A stretch of DNA of 64,000 nucleotides, taken from Sphingomonas oleivorans (GTDB lineage: Bacteria; Pseudomonadota; Alphaproteobacteria; Sphingomonadales; Sphingomonadaceae). The notes under the pieces were generated by a model, which worked only from the letters and a program-made list of their open reading frames with translations, searched no databases and was not told the origin of the DNA. Made by a program: the position numbers and the translations under genes. This document shows, piece after piece, positions 1 to 7,681 of this stretch (position 1 is the stretch's first letter; each line of letters begins with the position of its first letter). The stretch is from NCBI RefSeq assembly GCF_003050615.1, contig NZ_NWBU01000004.1:124001-188000 (forward strand). The letters are read 5' to 3'.

Positions 1-79
1 CGGCCCTCCCACAGCCGAAGGTTAGACAGGGCGCGAGTCTACTGCAAGCAAGTTTCCTGTTAGGAATATAGAAAGGCGG

Positions 80-105
80 GCGGCGCCGTTCGCCCACGGC
101 GCCGC
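80..105 (-). terminator. Hairpin terminator after the XRE-cupin regulator gene
   Basis: Perfect 10-bp inverted repeat (GCGGCGCCGT / ACGGCGCCGC) with a 6-nt loop. It lies 7 nt beyond the stop codon of the leftward regulator gene. On the minus strand the stem is followed by CCGCCTTTCTATATT, a modest T-rich tail, so intrinsic termination is plausible but not textbook. Confidence 0.6.
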
Positions 106-112
106 AACCTCC

Positions 113-772
113 TCAGCTGGACGCGCGAGGATAGATGATGATCGAAAGATAGCGCATCGGATGGACGAGCAGCTGTTCCGGGCCATGCTGCGCGCCGGAA
201 TCGAACAGCATCGTGTCGCCAGGCCGCAGATGATAGCTTTCGCCGCCATGCCGGTAGGTCAGCTCGCCTTCCAGCATGTAGATCAGTTCCACGCCTTCGT
301 GGCTGAAGCTGGTATAAGGCACGGCATTTTCGTGCAGCGTGATGAGATAGGGTTCGACCACCACATCGCCGCGCAGCAGATGGCCGAGCAACTGATAGTC
401 ATGGCCCGACTTGGTGCCCCGCCGCTCGATATGGACGCCGCGTCCGGCAGGCACGAAGGAGCAATCCTGCCGATCCTCGACCGAGGCGAACAGCGAGGAG
501 ATCGGCACCGAAAGCGCCACGGCAAGCGACTGTACCGTCGTCAGCGACGGCGAGATCTGGCCATTCTCGATCTTGGACATCATGCCGAGCGAAATGCCTG
601 CTGCCGTCGCGAGATCGGATACGGACAGATCCTGCCTCCGCCGCAGCAGCCGGATTTGCGCGCCGAGCGCCTTTTCCAGCGAGCGATGGTCGCTGCTTGG
701 CGCGCTGGAGCCGGTTCGGAGTTCCTCGATCTCCGCCACCGCCTCCTTCAGATCCCTAACAATCTTTGCCAT
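113..772 (-). CDS. XRE-family transcriptional regulator with C-terminal cupin domain
   Basis: The 219-aa protein has an N-terminal lambda-repressor-type helix-turn-helix at about residues 30-90 (LSVSDLATAAGISLGMMSK), followed by a small cupin barrel at about 140-210 (HEGVELIYMLEGEL, then LRPGDTMLF). This is the XRE-cupin architecture, in which the cupin binds a small effector; known relatives (PuuR-like) control amine, amino-acid or sulfonate catabolism. It stands alone downstream of the N-demethylase genes, reading the same way, with a 200-nt gap, so it is the natural candidate local regulator of that operon. The ATG at 772 is preferred over an in-frame GTG at 784 because the purine run GAAGAAGG sits at a usable distance from it. 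The effector cannot be read from the sequence. Confidence 0.9.
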   Translation of the reverse strand: MAKIVRDLKEAVAEIEELRTGSSAPSSDHRSLEKALGAQIRLLRRRQDLSVSDLATAAGISLGMMSKIENGQISPSLTTVQSLAVALSVPISSLFASVEDRQDCSFVPAGRGVHIERRGTKSGHDYQLLGHLLRGDVVVEPYLITLHENAVPYTSFSHEGVELIYMLEGELTYRHGGESYHLRPGDTMLFDSGAQHGPEQLLVHPMRYLSIIIYPRASS

Positions 773-978
773 GATATCTTGCACCTTCTTCGTATCTTGC
801 GGGCTCCCTTAGGGCGATTGCGGACCGTATGAAATTACCCGGTCCCCGATCGCGGCAAAGCGAATGGCGGATGGCCTTGGCCGTGAGCGGAATATCCGCG
901 AACCAGGCCGCCAATTGCCTACAGAATACGCTTCGAATGTGCCTATATATGGTGAATCCACGGCCGGCGCAGCAACCA

Positions 979-2040
979 TTACGCCGGCAAAACATCCACT
1001 TCCGGTGCAATCCCCTTGCCGGTCGGCGCGCCATCATCGAATTGCGCCAGATGCTCGATCGCCATCCGCCGATAGCGGCCGAGGCCCTTATAATCCTCCA
1101 GCGCGGGATCGATATCGCGCAGCACGCGATGGAGCCGCCGGCCCCATTTCGGCACGCGCGCCAACTCGTTCATGCTGGCCAGATAGGCCCGCACGCTGAA
1201 CAGGATCGCATTGGATCGGGGCAGGCGGTACAGCGTCTGCAATTCCACGCGCAGATGAAGCTTGTCCCCGACATTCTCGGGCGTCACGGTGGTGCGGTCC
1301 GGTCCCCATAAGGGATAATTTTCCGGTGACGTATCCAGCCGGGGATTGACGGTCATCGTCCAGTTCAGCCGCCGCACCGGCCGGCCATATTGCAGCCGCA
1401 GCAGATATTGCAGCGCCCGGTCGAACACGCCCAGATCGTGCGCCAGCGGCACCGGCCCGTGCCATTCGTGGAAGGTCATGCCCAGATCAAATTCCAGCGA
1501 CCAATCGGCCTGGCTCGTCACCATGCCGCCATCCATGTAGAGATTGCCGTCGCGCTGGTCCTGCAGGGTGAAATCGCCCTGCATCTGCCGGGTGATATAT
1601 TCGAAGGGCTCGAACGGCAGCGTCTCGGGCGCGCCGAAGACGAAGCTATCCTCGATGTTCAGCAGTCGGTTGCGCCACGTCCAGCGGTCGCCATCCTTCC
1701 CCAACTGGAAATGATCGGGATAATCCGCCGCCAGGCTCTCCATGATGAGCTCCAGCGTGTCCCACTGCGCGGCCATCATGTGCGGCAGCACCATGCAGCG
1801 ATTGGGATCCTGTGCCAGGACCAGTGCACGCTCGCGGCATTCGCCGATATAATGTTCGTCGATATCGAGTACCGCGTCGAATGCGGGCGTCGGCCCGCCG
1901 CGCACATGCGGCTCGATATTGACCGAATACATGTAGCTGTCTTCGACGAAGGGAAAAGGAAAGCGCAGTATCGCCGCGTCGCTATTGGCGTAGCGGAAGC
2001 CGTCGCGGAAAATCTCGTCGGTCTTGAAGGCGATGGACAT
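979..2040 (-). CDS. Haem-dependent oxidative N-demethylase alpha subunit (DUF3445 family, DmmC/HODM-alpha type)
   Basis: The 353-aa protein matches the DUF3445/HODM alpha-subunit family: a central FHEWHGPVP segment and the conserved C-terminal block LRVELQTLYRLPRSNAILFS followed by RAYLASM. In the characterised family this subunit is a haem-binding PAS fold that oxidatively removes a methyl group from dimethylamine, using electrons from the reductase subunit. It is the last gene of a compact three-gene leftward operon (gamma-beta-alpha) and follows the reductase gene by 11 nt. Start 2040 was chosen because AGGGGA lies 7 nt upstream; the ATG at 2046 would be only 1 nt from it. The linkage here to sarcosine oxidase leaves the substrate open: dimethylamine, dimethylglycine or another secondary or tertiary N-methyl amine. 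Confidence 0.82.
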   Translation of the reverse strand: MSIAFKTDEIFRDGFRYANSDAAILRFPFPFVEDSYMYSVNIEPHVRGGPTPAFDAVLDIDEHYIGECRERALVLAQDPNRCMVLPHMMAAQWDTLELIMESLAADYPDHFQLGKDGDRWTWRNRLLNIEDSFVFGAPETLPFEPFEYITRQMQGDFTLQDQRDGNLYMDGGMVTSQADWSLEFDLGMTFHEWHGPVPLAHDLGVFDRALQYLLRLQYGRPVRRLNWTMTVNPRLDTSPENYPLWGPDRTTVTPENVGDKLHLRVELQTLYRLPRSNAILFSVRAYLASMNELARVPKWGRRLHRVLRDIDPALEDYKGLGRYRRMAIEHLAQFDDGAPTGKGIAPEVDVLPA

Positions 2041-2051
2041 CGGCATTTCCC

Positions 2052-2999
2052 CTACAGATCCAGCACGAGCAGGTCGTTCTTCGCCCGCGACACGCATGGC
2101 ATCACCAGCGCACCCTCCGCCTTCTCCAGGTCGGTAAGATAATGGTCGCGATGCTCCGGCACGCCGCCCGTCACTTTCGTCAGGCATTCGCCGCAGGCTC
2201 CGCCCCGGCACAGCGAAGGCACGGGCACGCCCGCCGCCTCCAGCGCATCGAGCATCGATTGATCCGGCCCCACCGCAATCTCGCGGCCCGACCGGGCAAG
2301 CCGCAGGGTGAAGGGATCGCCCCCCGCCGCCCCGAAATTCTCGCGATGCACGCGTGATGCGGGCCAGCCCAGCGCGGCGGCGGCCGCCTCTACATGATCC
2401 ATCAACGCGGCGGGCCCGCAGACATAGACATGGGTGCCCAACGGCTGCCGCGCGAGCAGTGCGGAAAGGTCGAGCGCGCCCCGCCCGGCATGGACATGCA
2501 CGTCATGGGCAGCATGAGGGGCCAGCAAATTCTCGAACAGCGGCACCTCGTCGCGCGCGCTGATCTGGTGCAGCTCCAGCCGCTCACCGCCCTGCCGCAA
2601 TGCCGGCAGATAGGAGAGCAGCGGCGTGATGCCGATGCCCCCGCCGATCAGCAGATGCTTGCGCGCATGGCGCTGAATGGGAAACAGATTGTGCGGCACC
2701 GTCGCGCCGATGACACTGCCTTCGCCCAGCCGCTCGTGGATGAAGGCCGATCCGCCACGCGATCCGGCCGTCCGCCGCACGATCAGCTCATAACAGCCGC
2801 GCTCGCCCGGCATGGACACCAGCGAATAGGCATTGCGGAACGGCCGATCGCCGCCTTCCAGGATCAGCGAAACATGCGCCCCCGCCGATCCGATCGGCAG
2901 CGCCCCGCCATCGGCGGATTCCAAGGTCAGGCGCTTCAGCGTCGCGGACAGCGGCTCGATCGCCGCCACGCGCACCGCCAGCGGATCATGCCGGATCAT
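2052..2999 (-). CDS. N-demethylase reductase subunit: flavin/NAD(P)H/[2Fe-2S] oxidoreductase (HODM-beta type)
   Basis: This 315-aa protein has the phthalate-dioxygenase-reductase layout: an N-terminal flavin-binding barrel (RNAYSLVSMPG), a nucleotide-binding domain (LLIGGGIGITPLLSYLPAL, later YVCGPAALMD) and a C-terminal plant-type ferredoxin domain with cysteines in CRGGACGEC and a fourth in MPCVS. It would pass electrons from NAD(P)H through flavin and the iron-sulfur cluster to the haem subunit encoded next. Its ATG overlaps the stop of the preceding gamma gene (ATGA), implying translational coupling. Similar reductases serve Rieske oxygenases, but no Rieske oxygenase is present nearby, so pairing with the DUF3445 subunit is favoured. 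Confidence 0.87.
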   Translation of the reverse strand: MIRHDPLAVRVAAIEPLSATLKRLTLESADGGALPIGSAGAHVSLILEGGDRPFRNAYSLVSMPGERGCYELIVRRTAGSRGGSAFIHERLGEGSVIGATVPHNLFPIQRHARKHLLIGGGIGITPLLSYLPALRQGGERLELHQISARDEVPLFENLLAPHAAHDVHVHAGRGALDLSALLARQPLGTHVYVCGPAALMDHVEAAAAALGWPASRVHRENFGAAGGDPFTLRLARSGREIAVGPDQSMLDALEAAGVPVPSLCRGGACGECLTKVTGGVPEHRDHYLTDLEKAEGALVMPCVSRAKNDLLVLDL

Positions 3000-3577
3000 C
3001 GGTAGATCTCCTCGACGTCAGGCCGCTCGCCCGGCATCTCGGCATCCACCTGGACCCCCATATAGGCGTTCAGCCGGCGCGAGAAATGATCGCGCACGAA
3101 CAGCGCCGCGCCGCAGCCCCCGCAGGCGACAAGGTTGGTCGTGACGCCCTGGTTGAGCGTGCGGCAATGGACGCACAGCACGCGTCGCGCGCCGCTGCCG
3201 GCGTGGAAAAGGGCATATTCCTCCTTGCCCATTCCTGCCGCCTCCGCCGCGGCGGCCACATCCCACAAGAAAGCCTCGGTGCCGATGGCGTACAGGCGAA
3301 AGCCCATATATTCCATGGCCAGTCGCCGGCGCAGCGCGATCAGCAAGTGGCTCGCCGAACGGAAACCATGCATCCGCGCGTCGGGCATGGCGGACGGGAT
3401 GGCGCGGCTATGCCCTTCCACCGTCCAGCATTCGTCATAGTCACCGAGACTCGTGCCCGGCGCGAAGGCCGCATGCGGTATCGCCATGCTATCGGCGACC
3501 AGAAGATGCGTGCGTCCCACCGGATCGCGGGCCAGCGGCGCATAGGCCGGGCGGCTCTTGATGCCCTGATCGTTCAT
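2996..3577 (-). CDS. N-demethylase small zinc-ribbon subunit (DmmA/HODM-gamma type)
   Basis: The protein is about 193 aa. The N-terminal part carries short conserved stretches seen in DmmA-like subunits (THLLVADSMAIPHA). The C-terminal part holds a four-cysteine knuckle, CVHC then CGGC about 18 residues on, suggesting a bound zinc or rubredoxin-like metal. In the characterised complexes this subunit accompanies the haem and reductase subunits, but its exact role is not firmly established. It is the first gene of the operon and overlaps the reductase gene by 4 nt. Start 3577 is tentative; an in-frame GTG at 3610 is possible and no strong ribosome-binding site decides between them. Confidence 0.72.
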   Translation of the reverse strand: MNDQGIKSRPAYAPLARDPVGRTHLLVADSMAIPHAAFAPGTSLGDYDECWTVEGHSRAIPSAMPDARMHGFRSASHLLIALRRRLAMEYMGFRLYAIGTEAFLWDVAAAAEAAGMGKEEYALFHAGSGARRVLCVHCRTLNQGVTTNLVACGGCGAALFVRDHFSRRLNAYMGVQVDAEMPGERPDVEEIYR

Positions 3578-3665
3578 GCGGCGCCCGCCCTCGGCGTCAT
3601 CCGGCGCCACCCCGCCGTCCCCGCGACAATGCGCGTCATTTCTCTCCGCCCCGTCGGCAACATCG

Positions 3666-3721
3666 CAAGACTTTCTTTTAAGGAAACAGTCTTGTCAACT
3701 GCGCCGCACAGTTCCTATAAG
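3666..3721 (+). promoter_or_regulatory. Divergent promoter/operator of the N-demethylase locus
   Basis: The region between the gamma-subunit gene (leftward) and the GcvT-like gene (rightward) holds an imperfect dyad at 3666-3694, with CAAGACT at the left and AGTCTTG at the right and TTTAAGGAAA in the middle. The right half AGGAAACAGTCTTG overlaps a plausible -35 TTGTCA (3692-3697), followed 18 nt later by a -10 TATAAG (3716-3721) reading toward the GcvT-like gene. Near-identical copies of the half-site (consensus CAAGnnnGTTTCCT) occur at 45-58 and 15353-15366. The XRE-cupin protein is the obvious candidate binder, but that is inference. Confidence 0.55.
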
Positions 3722-3785
3722 TCAATATCGTTTCTGCTCGGTAAAGTTGACGGGCAGGACATGGGTTTCAACCAGCGAGGTTTCG

Positions 3786-4919
3786 ATGACCAATTCCTGG
3801 CGCCATTCCGCCCTTGCCGACCGTCACCGCGCCCTTGGCTCCAGCCTGGAGGACTGGAACGGCATGGGCACGGCCTGGACCTATGCGAAGGATCTTCAGG
3901 ACGATCATGCCGCGATCCGTACGCGCGCGGGGCTGATGGACGTATCCGGGCTCAAGAAGATCCATCTGGTCGGCCCGCATGCCGCGGCGATCCTCGATCG
4001 CGTCACCACCCGCAATGTGGAGAAGATCACGCCCGGCCGCTCGGCCTATGCGACGCTGCTGAACAACGCTGGGAAATTCATCGACGATTGCATCCTTTAT
4101 CGCACAGGGCCCAATGACTGGCTGGTCGTCCATGGATCGGGAGCTATGCATGAGATGCTGGCGGCGGAAGCGGCCGGCCGCAACGTCGCCATGCTGTTCG
4201 ACGACGATCTGCACGATATTTCGCTGCAGGGTCCGGTCGCGGTCGATTTCCTCGCCCGCCATGTGCCGGGCATACGCGACCTCAACTATTTCCACCATAT
4301 GCAGACCATATTGTTCAAGAAGCCGGTGATGATCTCGCGCACCGGCTATACCGGCGAGCGCGGCTATGAGATTTTCTGCCGCGCGCAGGATGCGGTGGAA
4401 ATCTGGGACAGGATCCTCGCCGAGGGCGCCGATCTGGGCATCGTGCCCACCGCCTTCACCGCGCTCGATCTGCTGCGCGTGGAGAGCTATCTGCTCTTCT
4501 ATCCTTACGACAATTCGGAAATGTACCCCTTCGAGAAGGAAGGGCCGGGGGACACTTTGTGGGAGTTGGGTCTCGATTTCACGGTCAGCCCCGGCAAGAC
4601 CGGCTTTCGCGGCGCCGAGGCGCATTATCGCGCGAAGGGCAAGGAGCGTTTCCGTATCTTCGGCGTGGAGCTGTCGTCCGATCAGCCGGCGGATGCGGCG
4701 GACGCGCTTTATGCGGGCGATCGCAAGGTCGGCATCATCACTTGCGGCATGGTATCGAAGCTCACCGGCCGTTCGCTGGCGATCGCGCGGCTCGATCCGG
4801 ATGTCGCCGTCGCGGGCACCCCGCTCGAGCTTCGCGGCAAGCAGGGCATTGTGACAGCAACCGCGCAGCCGCTGCCCTTCGACGATCCGGAAAAGAAGAA
4901 GCGCAGCGCGAAAGGCTGA
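3786..4919 (+). CDS. Aminomethyltransferase (GcvT)-like folate-binding protein, probable N-demethylase delta subunit
   Basis: This 377-aa protein belongs to the glycine-cleavage T-protein family: an N-terminal folate-binding domain (RAGLMDVSGLKKIHLVGP, later SRTGYTGERGYEIF) and a C-terminal barrel (GMVSKLTGRSLAIARL). T-protein relatives accept one-carbon units on tetrahydrofolate. HODM complexes contain bound tetrahydrofolate, which makes this divergent gene the likely folate subunit that captures formaldehyde as 5,10-methylene-THF. The ATG at 3786 is preferred because GCGAGG precedes it by 5 nt; the upstream in-frame extension crosses the promoter region and is not protein-like. Sphingomonad O-demethylases (LigM/DesA type) belong to the same superfamily, so a methyl-ether substrate cannot be excluded, but the neighbours favour amine demethylation. 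Confidence 0.8.
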   Translation: MTNSWRHSALADRHRALGSSLEDWNGMGTAWTYAKDLQDDHAAIRTRAGLMDVSGLKKIHLVGPHAAAILDRVTTRNVEKITPGRSAYATLLNNAGKFIDDCILYRTGPNDWLVVHGSGAMHEMLAAEAAGRNVAMLFDDDLHDISLQGPVAVDFLARHVPGIRDLNYFHHMQTILFKKPVMISRTGYTGERGYEIFCRAQDAVEIWDRILAEGADLGIVPTAFTALDLLRVESYLLFYPYDNSEMYPFEKEGPGDTLWELGLDFTVSPGKTGFRGAEAHYRAKGKERFRIFGVELSSDQPADAADALYAGDRKVGIITCGMVSKLTGRSLAIARLDPDVAVAGTPLELRGKQGIVTATAQPLPFDDPEKKKRSAKG

Positions 4920-4932
4920 CCGGGCGGCGAAT

Positions 4933-5319
4933 TCAGGCGGCCCGCCCCCGCCGCATCCGTAACAAGACCCCCGCCGCCTCGGCATCGGGCGCGAGCGCGG
5001 CGGGCTTGGTCACGCGGATCTCGATCGCTTCGATCCCCGGCGCGGCAAGCAGCGCCCGCCCCATTCGTTCAGCGAAGCTTTCCACCAGCTCGATATGGCC
5101 GCATGCCAATGTCGCCGCGAGCGCATCGCGCACACGCTCATAATCGAAGGTCGCGCCGATCCGATCCTCCGGAACCGGGGCGATATCCATGTCGAGGTCG
5201 ATCAGCAGTTGCTGCGCCCGCCCGCGTTCATGCGGATGCACGCCGATATGCGCCATCACCTTCAGCCCGCGCACGAACAGGCGCGTGGATTCGACGATCG
5301 CTGCGGGGATATCAGTCAA
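4933..5319 (-). CDS. Dihydroneopterin aldolase family protein (FolB-like)
   Basis: A 128-aa protein with the FolB signature: [19 protein letters not shown] followed by QQLLIDLDM, and a conserved Glu in [12 protein letters not shown]. The family aldolase cleaves 7,8-dihydroneopterin during folate synthesis and also includes epimerases. It is the last gene of the sox-purU-folD operon and overlaps folD by 8 nt, so it is co-expressed with one-carbon catabolism rather than with folate-synthesis genes. It could top up folate supply or have a specialised pterin role. It ends 13 nt from the convergent GcvT-like gene. Confidence 0.85.
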   Translation of the reverse strand: MTDIPAAIVESTRLFVRGLKVMAHIGVHPHERGRAQQLLIDLDMDIAPVPEDRIGATFDYERVRDALAATLACGHIELVESFAERMGRALLAAPGIEAIEIRVTKPAALAPDAEAAGVLLRMRRGRAA

Positions 5320-6181
5320 GCTCGCGCCGCGCTTTTGCCGCCGTCAGCGTGTTGCGCAGCAGGCAGGCGATAGTCATCGGCCCGACGCCGCCGGGCACCG
5401 GCGTGATCGCGCCCGCCACGGCCTCCGCCTCGGCAAAGGCGACATCGCCGACCAACCGGGATTTGCCATCGGCATCGCCGACCCGGTTGATGCCCACGTC
5501 GATCACGATCGCGCCGGGCTTGATCCAGTCGCCACGGATCATCTCCGGCCGACCGACGGCGGCGACGATTATGTCCGCGCGGCGGCACAGCGCCGGCAGG
5601 TCGCGCGTGCGCGAATGGGCGATAGTGACGGTGCAGCCCGCGCCCAACAGCAATTGCGCCATCGGCTTGCCGACGATGTTCGACCGGCCGACGATCACCG
5701 CATCGAGCCCGGTCAGGTCCGTCTTCACGCTTTGCAGCAGCAACAGCGCGCCCAGCGGCGTGCAGGGCATGATCCCGCCCGCGCCGGTGGCGACCAGGCC
5801 GACATTGGTGGGATGGAATCCGTCGACATCCTTGGACGGATCGATCGCACGCAGCACCTTTGTCGCGTCGATCTGCGGCGGCAGCGGCAGCTGGACGAGA
5901 ATCCCGTCCACGTCCGGATTGGCGTTGAGCTCGCCGATCAGCCAGAGCAGATCCCCCTCGCTGGTCTCCGCCTCCAGCCGATATTCGAACGAGGCCATGC
6001 CGACCTCGACCGTCTGCTTCGCCTTGGAGCGGACATAGACCTGGCTCGCCGGATCCTCGCCCACCAGCACGACCGCCAGCCCGGGCTTCTCGCGCAATAT
6101 GGCAAGGCTGGCGACCTCGGCGGCGATTTCCTGCCTCAGCGCGGCGGCGACCGCCTTGCCGTCGATAAGTATCGCGGCCAT
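5312..6181 (-). CDS. folD: Bifunctional methylene-THF dehydrogenase/cyclohydrolase
   Basis: The 289-aa protein shows the FolD hallmarks: the Tyr-Lys pair in [20 protein letters not shown], the substrate loop [10 protein letters not shown], the NADP-binding [12 protein letters not shown] and the C-terminal [10 protein letters not shown]. It oxidises 5,10-methylene-THF to methenyl-THF and hydrolyses that to 10-formyl-THF, yielding NADPH. In this operon it bridges the demethylases, which make methylene-THF, and PurU, which consumes formyl-THF. Translation starts 4 nt after the purU stop, consistent with coupling. It may be a catabolic second copy in addition to a housekeeping folD elsewhere, which cannot be checked here. 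Confidence 0.96.
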   Translation of the reverse strand: MAAILIDGKAVAAALRQEIAAEVASLAILREKPGLAVVLVGEDPASQVYVRSKAKQTVEVGMASFEYRLEAETSEGDLLWLIGELNANPDVDGILVQLPLPPQIDATKVLRAIDPSKDVDGFHPTNVGLVATGAGGIMPCTPLGALLLLQSVKTDLTGLDAVIVGRSNIVGKPMAQLLLGAGCTVTIAHSRTRDLPALCRRADIIVAAVGRPEMIRGDWIKPGAIVIDVGINRVGDADGKSRLVGDVAFAEAEAVAGAITPVPGGVGPMTIACLLRNTLTAAKARRELD

Positions 6182-6185
6182 CGTC

Positions 6186-7046
6186 TCAATCCGCAAAGAC
6201 GACGGTGGTCGCGCCATTGGGCAGCGCACGGCCGTCGAGATGGAAGGCCACCGCGCGCGCCAGCACGCGCCGCTCAATATCTCGTCCCTTGCGAACAAGA
6301 TCCTCGGGGCTGTCATGATGGCTGACGCGTTCGACATCCTGTTCGATGATCGGCCCTTCATCGAGATCGGCGGTGACATAATGGGCCGTCGCACCGATCA
6401 GCTTCACGCCGCGCATATGCGCCTGATGATAGGGTTTCGCGCCCTTGAAGCCGGGCAGGAAGCTGTGATGGATGTTGATGCAGCGGCCCGAAAGATAGGC
6501 AGCCAGATCGTCCGACAATATCTGCATGTAGCGCGCGAGCACCACCAGATCGGGCCCCGTCTCCTCGACGACCGCCTTGATCCGCGCTTCCTGCTGCGGC
6601 TTCGTATCCTTGGTGATCGGCAGATGATGGAAGGGAATATCGCCGAAATCGATGCCCGCATAGGTTTCCAGCGGATGGTTGGATATGATGCCCACCACAT
6701 CCATGTTCAGCTCGCCGATGCGCCAGCGATAGAGCAGGTCCACCAGGCAATGGTGGAATTTGGATACCAGCAGCAGCACCTTCTTGCGCTCGCTGCGCGA
6801 CCGGATCTGCCAATCCATGCCATGCGCCTCGGCGATCGGGCGAAATTCCTCGATGAGCGCGCCGATCGCGCCATCATCGGCCAGGTTGAACGCCATGCGC
6901 ATGAAGAAATGGCCGGTCTGCTGATCGTCGAACTGGTGCGCTTCCAATATGTTGCCGCCATGCTCGAAGAGCGTGGCCGTAACCTTGGCGACGATGCCGG
7001 GGCGGTTGGGACAGGATAGGGTGATCAGAAAGATATCGCTTGCCAT
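6186..7046 (-). CDS. purU: Formyltetrahydrofolate deformylase
   Basis: The 286-aa protein combines an N-terminal ACT domain ([21 protein letters not shown]) with a formyltransferase-type catalytic domain. The catalytic Asn-His-Asp set is visible in [13 protein letters not shown] and [12 protein letters not shown]. It hydrolyses 10-formyl-THF to formate and THF, regenerating free THF when one-carbon units are in excess. It sits between soxG and folD. The ATG at 7046 has CCGGAAG a short distance upstream and begins exactly at the ACT domain. In sarcosine and dimethylglycine operons, purU and folD are common companions that drain demethylation-derived carbon to formate. Confidence 0.96.
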   Translation of the reverse strand: MASDIFLITLSCPNRPGIVAKVTATLFEHGGNILEAHQFDDQQTGHFFMRMAFNLADDGAIGALIEEFRPIAEAHGMDWQIRSRSERKKVLLLVSKFHHCLVDLLYRWRIGELNMDVVGIISNHPLETYAGIDFGDIPFHHLPITKDTKPQQEARIKAVVEETGPDLVVLARYMQILSDDLAAYLSGRCINIHHSFLPGFKGAKPYHQAHMRGVKLIGATAHYVTADLDEGPIIEQDVERVSHHDSPEDLVRKGRDIERRVLARAVAFHLDGRALPNGATTVVFAD

Positions 7047-7081
7047 GATCGCTTCCGGATGAAGGTTGGAGGAATATCGGG

Positions 7082-7681
7082 TCAGGCGGATCGCATCGGC
7101 GTCAGGCCGTTCGCGGCGGCAGTAGCGGCGATCCAGTGCCAGAAGCTTGCGGCGTAGCTGCGGAAGATGGCGACTTCGTAGACTGCCGCCTCGCGCTGCC
7201 ACAGGATCGCGCCGATATGGGACATCACGGTCACCGCCGCCGCACCGACTGGAAAAGCGCGCGGATGCATGTCGATGAAGGCCCCGCGCGACAGCAAGGT
7301 CGCCGCCCCCGCGCCGCCCAGGCGCAGCACCGCATAGCCGGAGGACTGATCGAAGACCGAGGCGAGCCCATCCAGTTCGCCAGCCGGTTGCGCCGCCCAG
7401 TCCGGTGCCGCTCCCTCCCGCAGCATCAGCCAGGCGCCCGGACCGGTGCCGACAAGGGCGACGTCTCCTGCCGTTACGAAGCGGGCCGCATCCTCGACAT
7501 CGATGCCGTATAGCGCCTTCATGCGCGTCGCGAGTGCCGCGCCCTGCCCGGCCCGCGCCATCACCGTGGCGATGCCGCGTGCCGGCGGTTCGGACAGGAC
7601 AAGCCGCCCGTTGCCGGAGGGAGACAGCGTTTCGAGGAAGGGCGCGAAGGCTCCTTCAGCAGGCAGGAAAAGGTCAGCCAC
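7082..7681 (-). CDS. soxG: Sarcosine oxidase gamma subunit
   Basis: The 199-aa protein occupies the soxG position and resembles the small, divergent gamma subunit: [33 protein letters not shown] and a C-terminal [17 protein letters not shown], related in fold to the T-protein folate region. In heterotetrameric sarcosine oxidase the gamma subunit has a structural role at the folate-binding alpha subunit. It overlaps the soxA 3-prime end by 8 nt, and purU follows 35 nt after its stop. Sequence conservation in this subunit is low, so the call leans on context. Confidence 0.87.
   Translation of the reverse strand: MADLFLPAEGAFAPFLETLSPSGNGRLVLSEPPARGIATVMARAGQGAALATRMKALYGIDVEDAARFVTAGDVALVGTGPGAWLMLREGAAPDWAAQPAGELDGLASVFDQSSGYAVLRLGGAGAATLLSRGAFIDMHPRAFPVGAAAVTVMSHIGAILWQREAAVYEVAIFRSYAASFWHWIAATAAANGLTPMRSA

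Noticed and set aside
963-988. GCCGGCG/CGCCGGC inverted repeat at the end of the N-demethylase alpha gene as a terminator.
   Set aside because: One arm overlaps the stop codon region and there is no T-run; such GC repeats are common by chance at this base composition.
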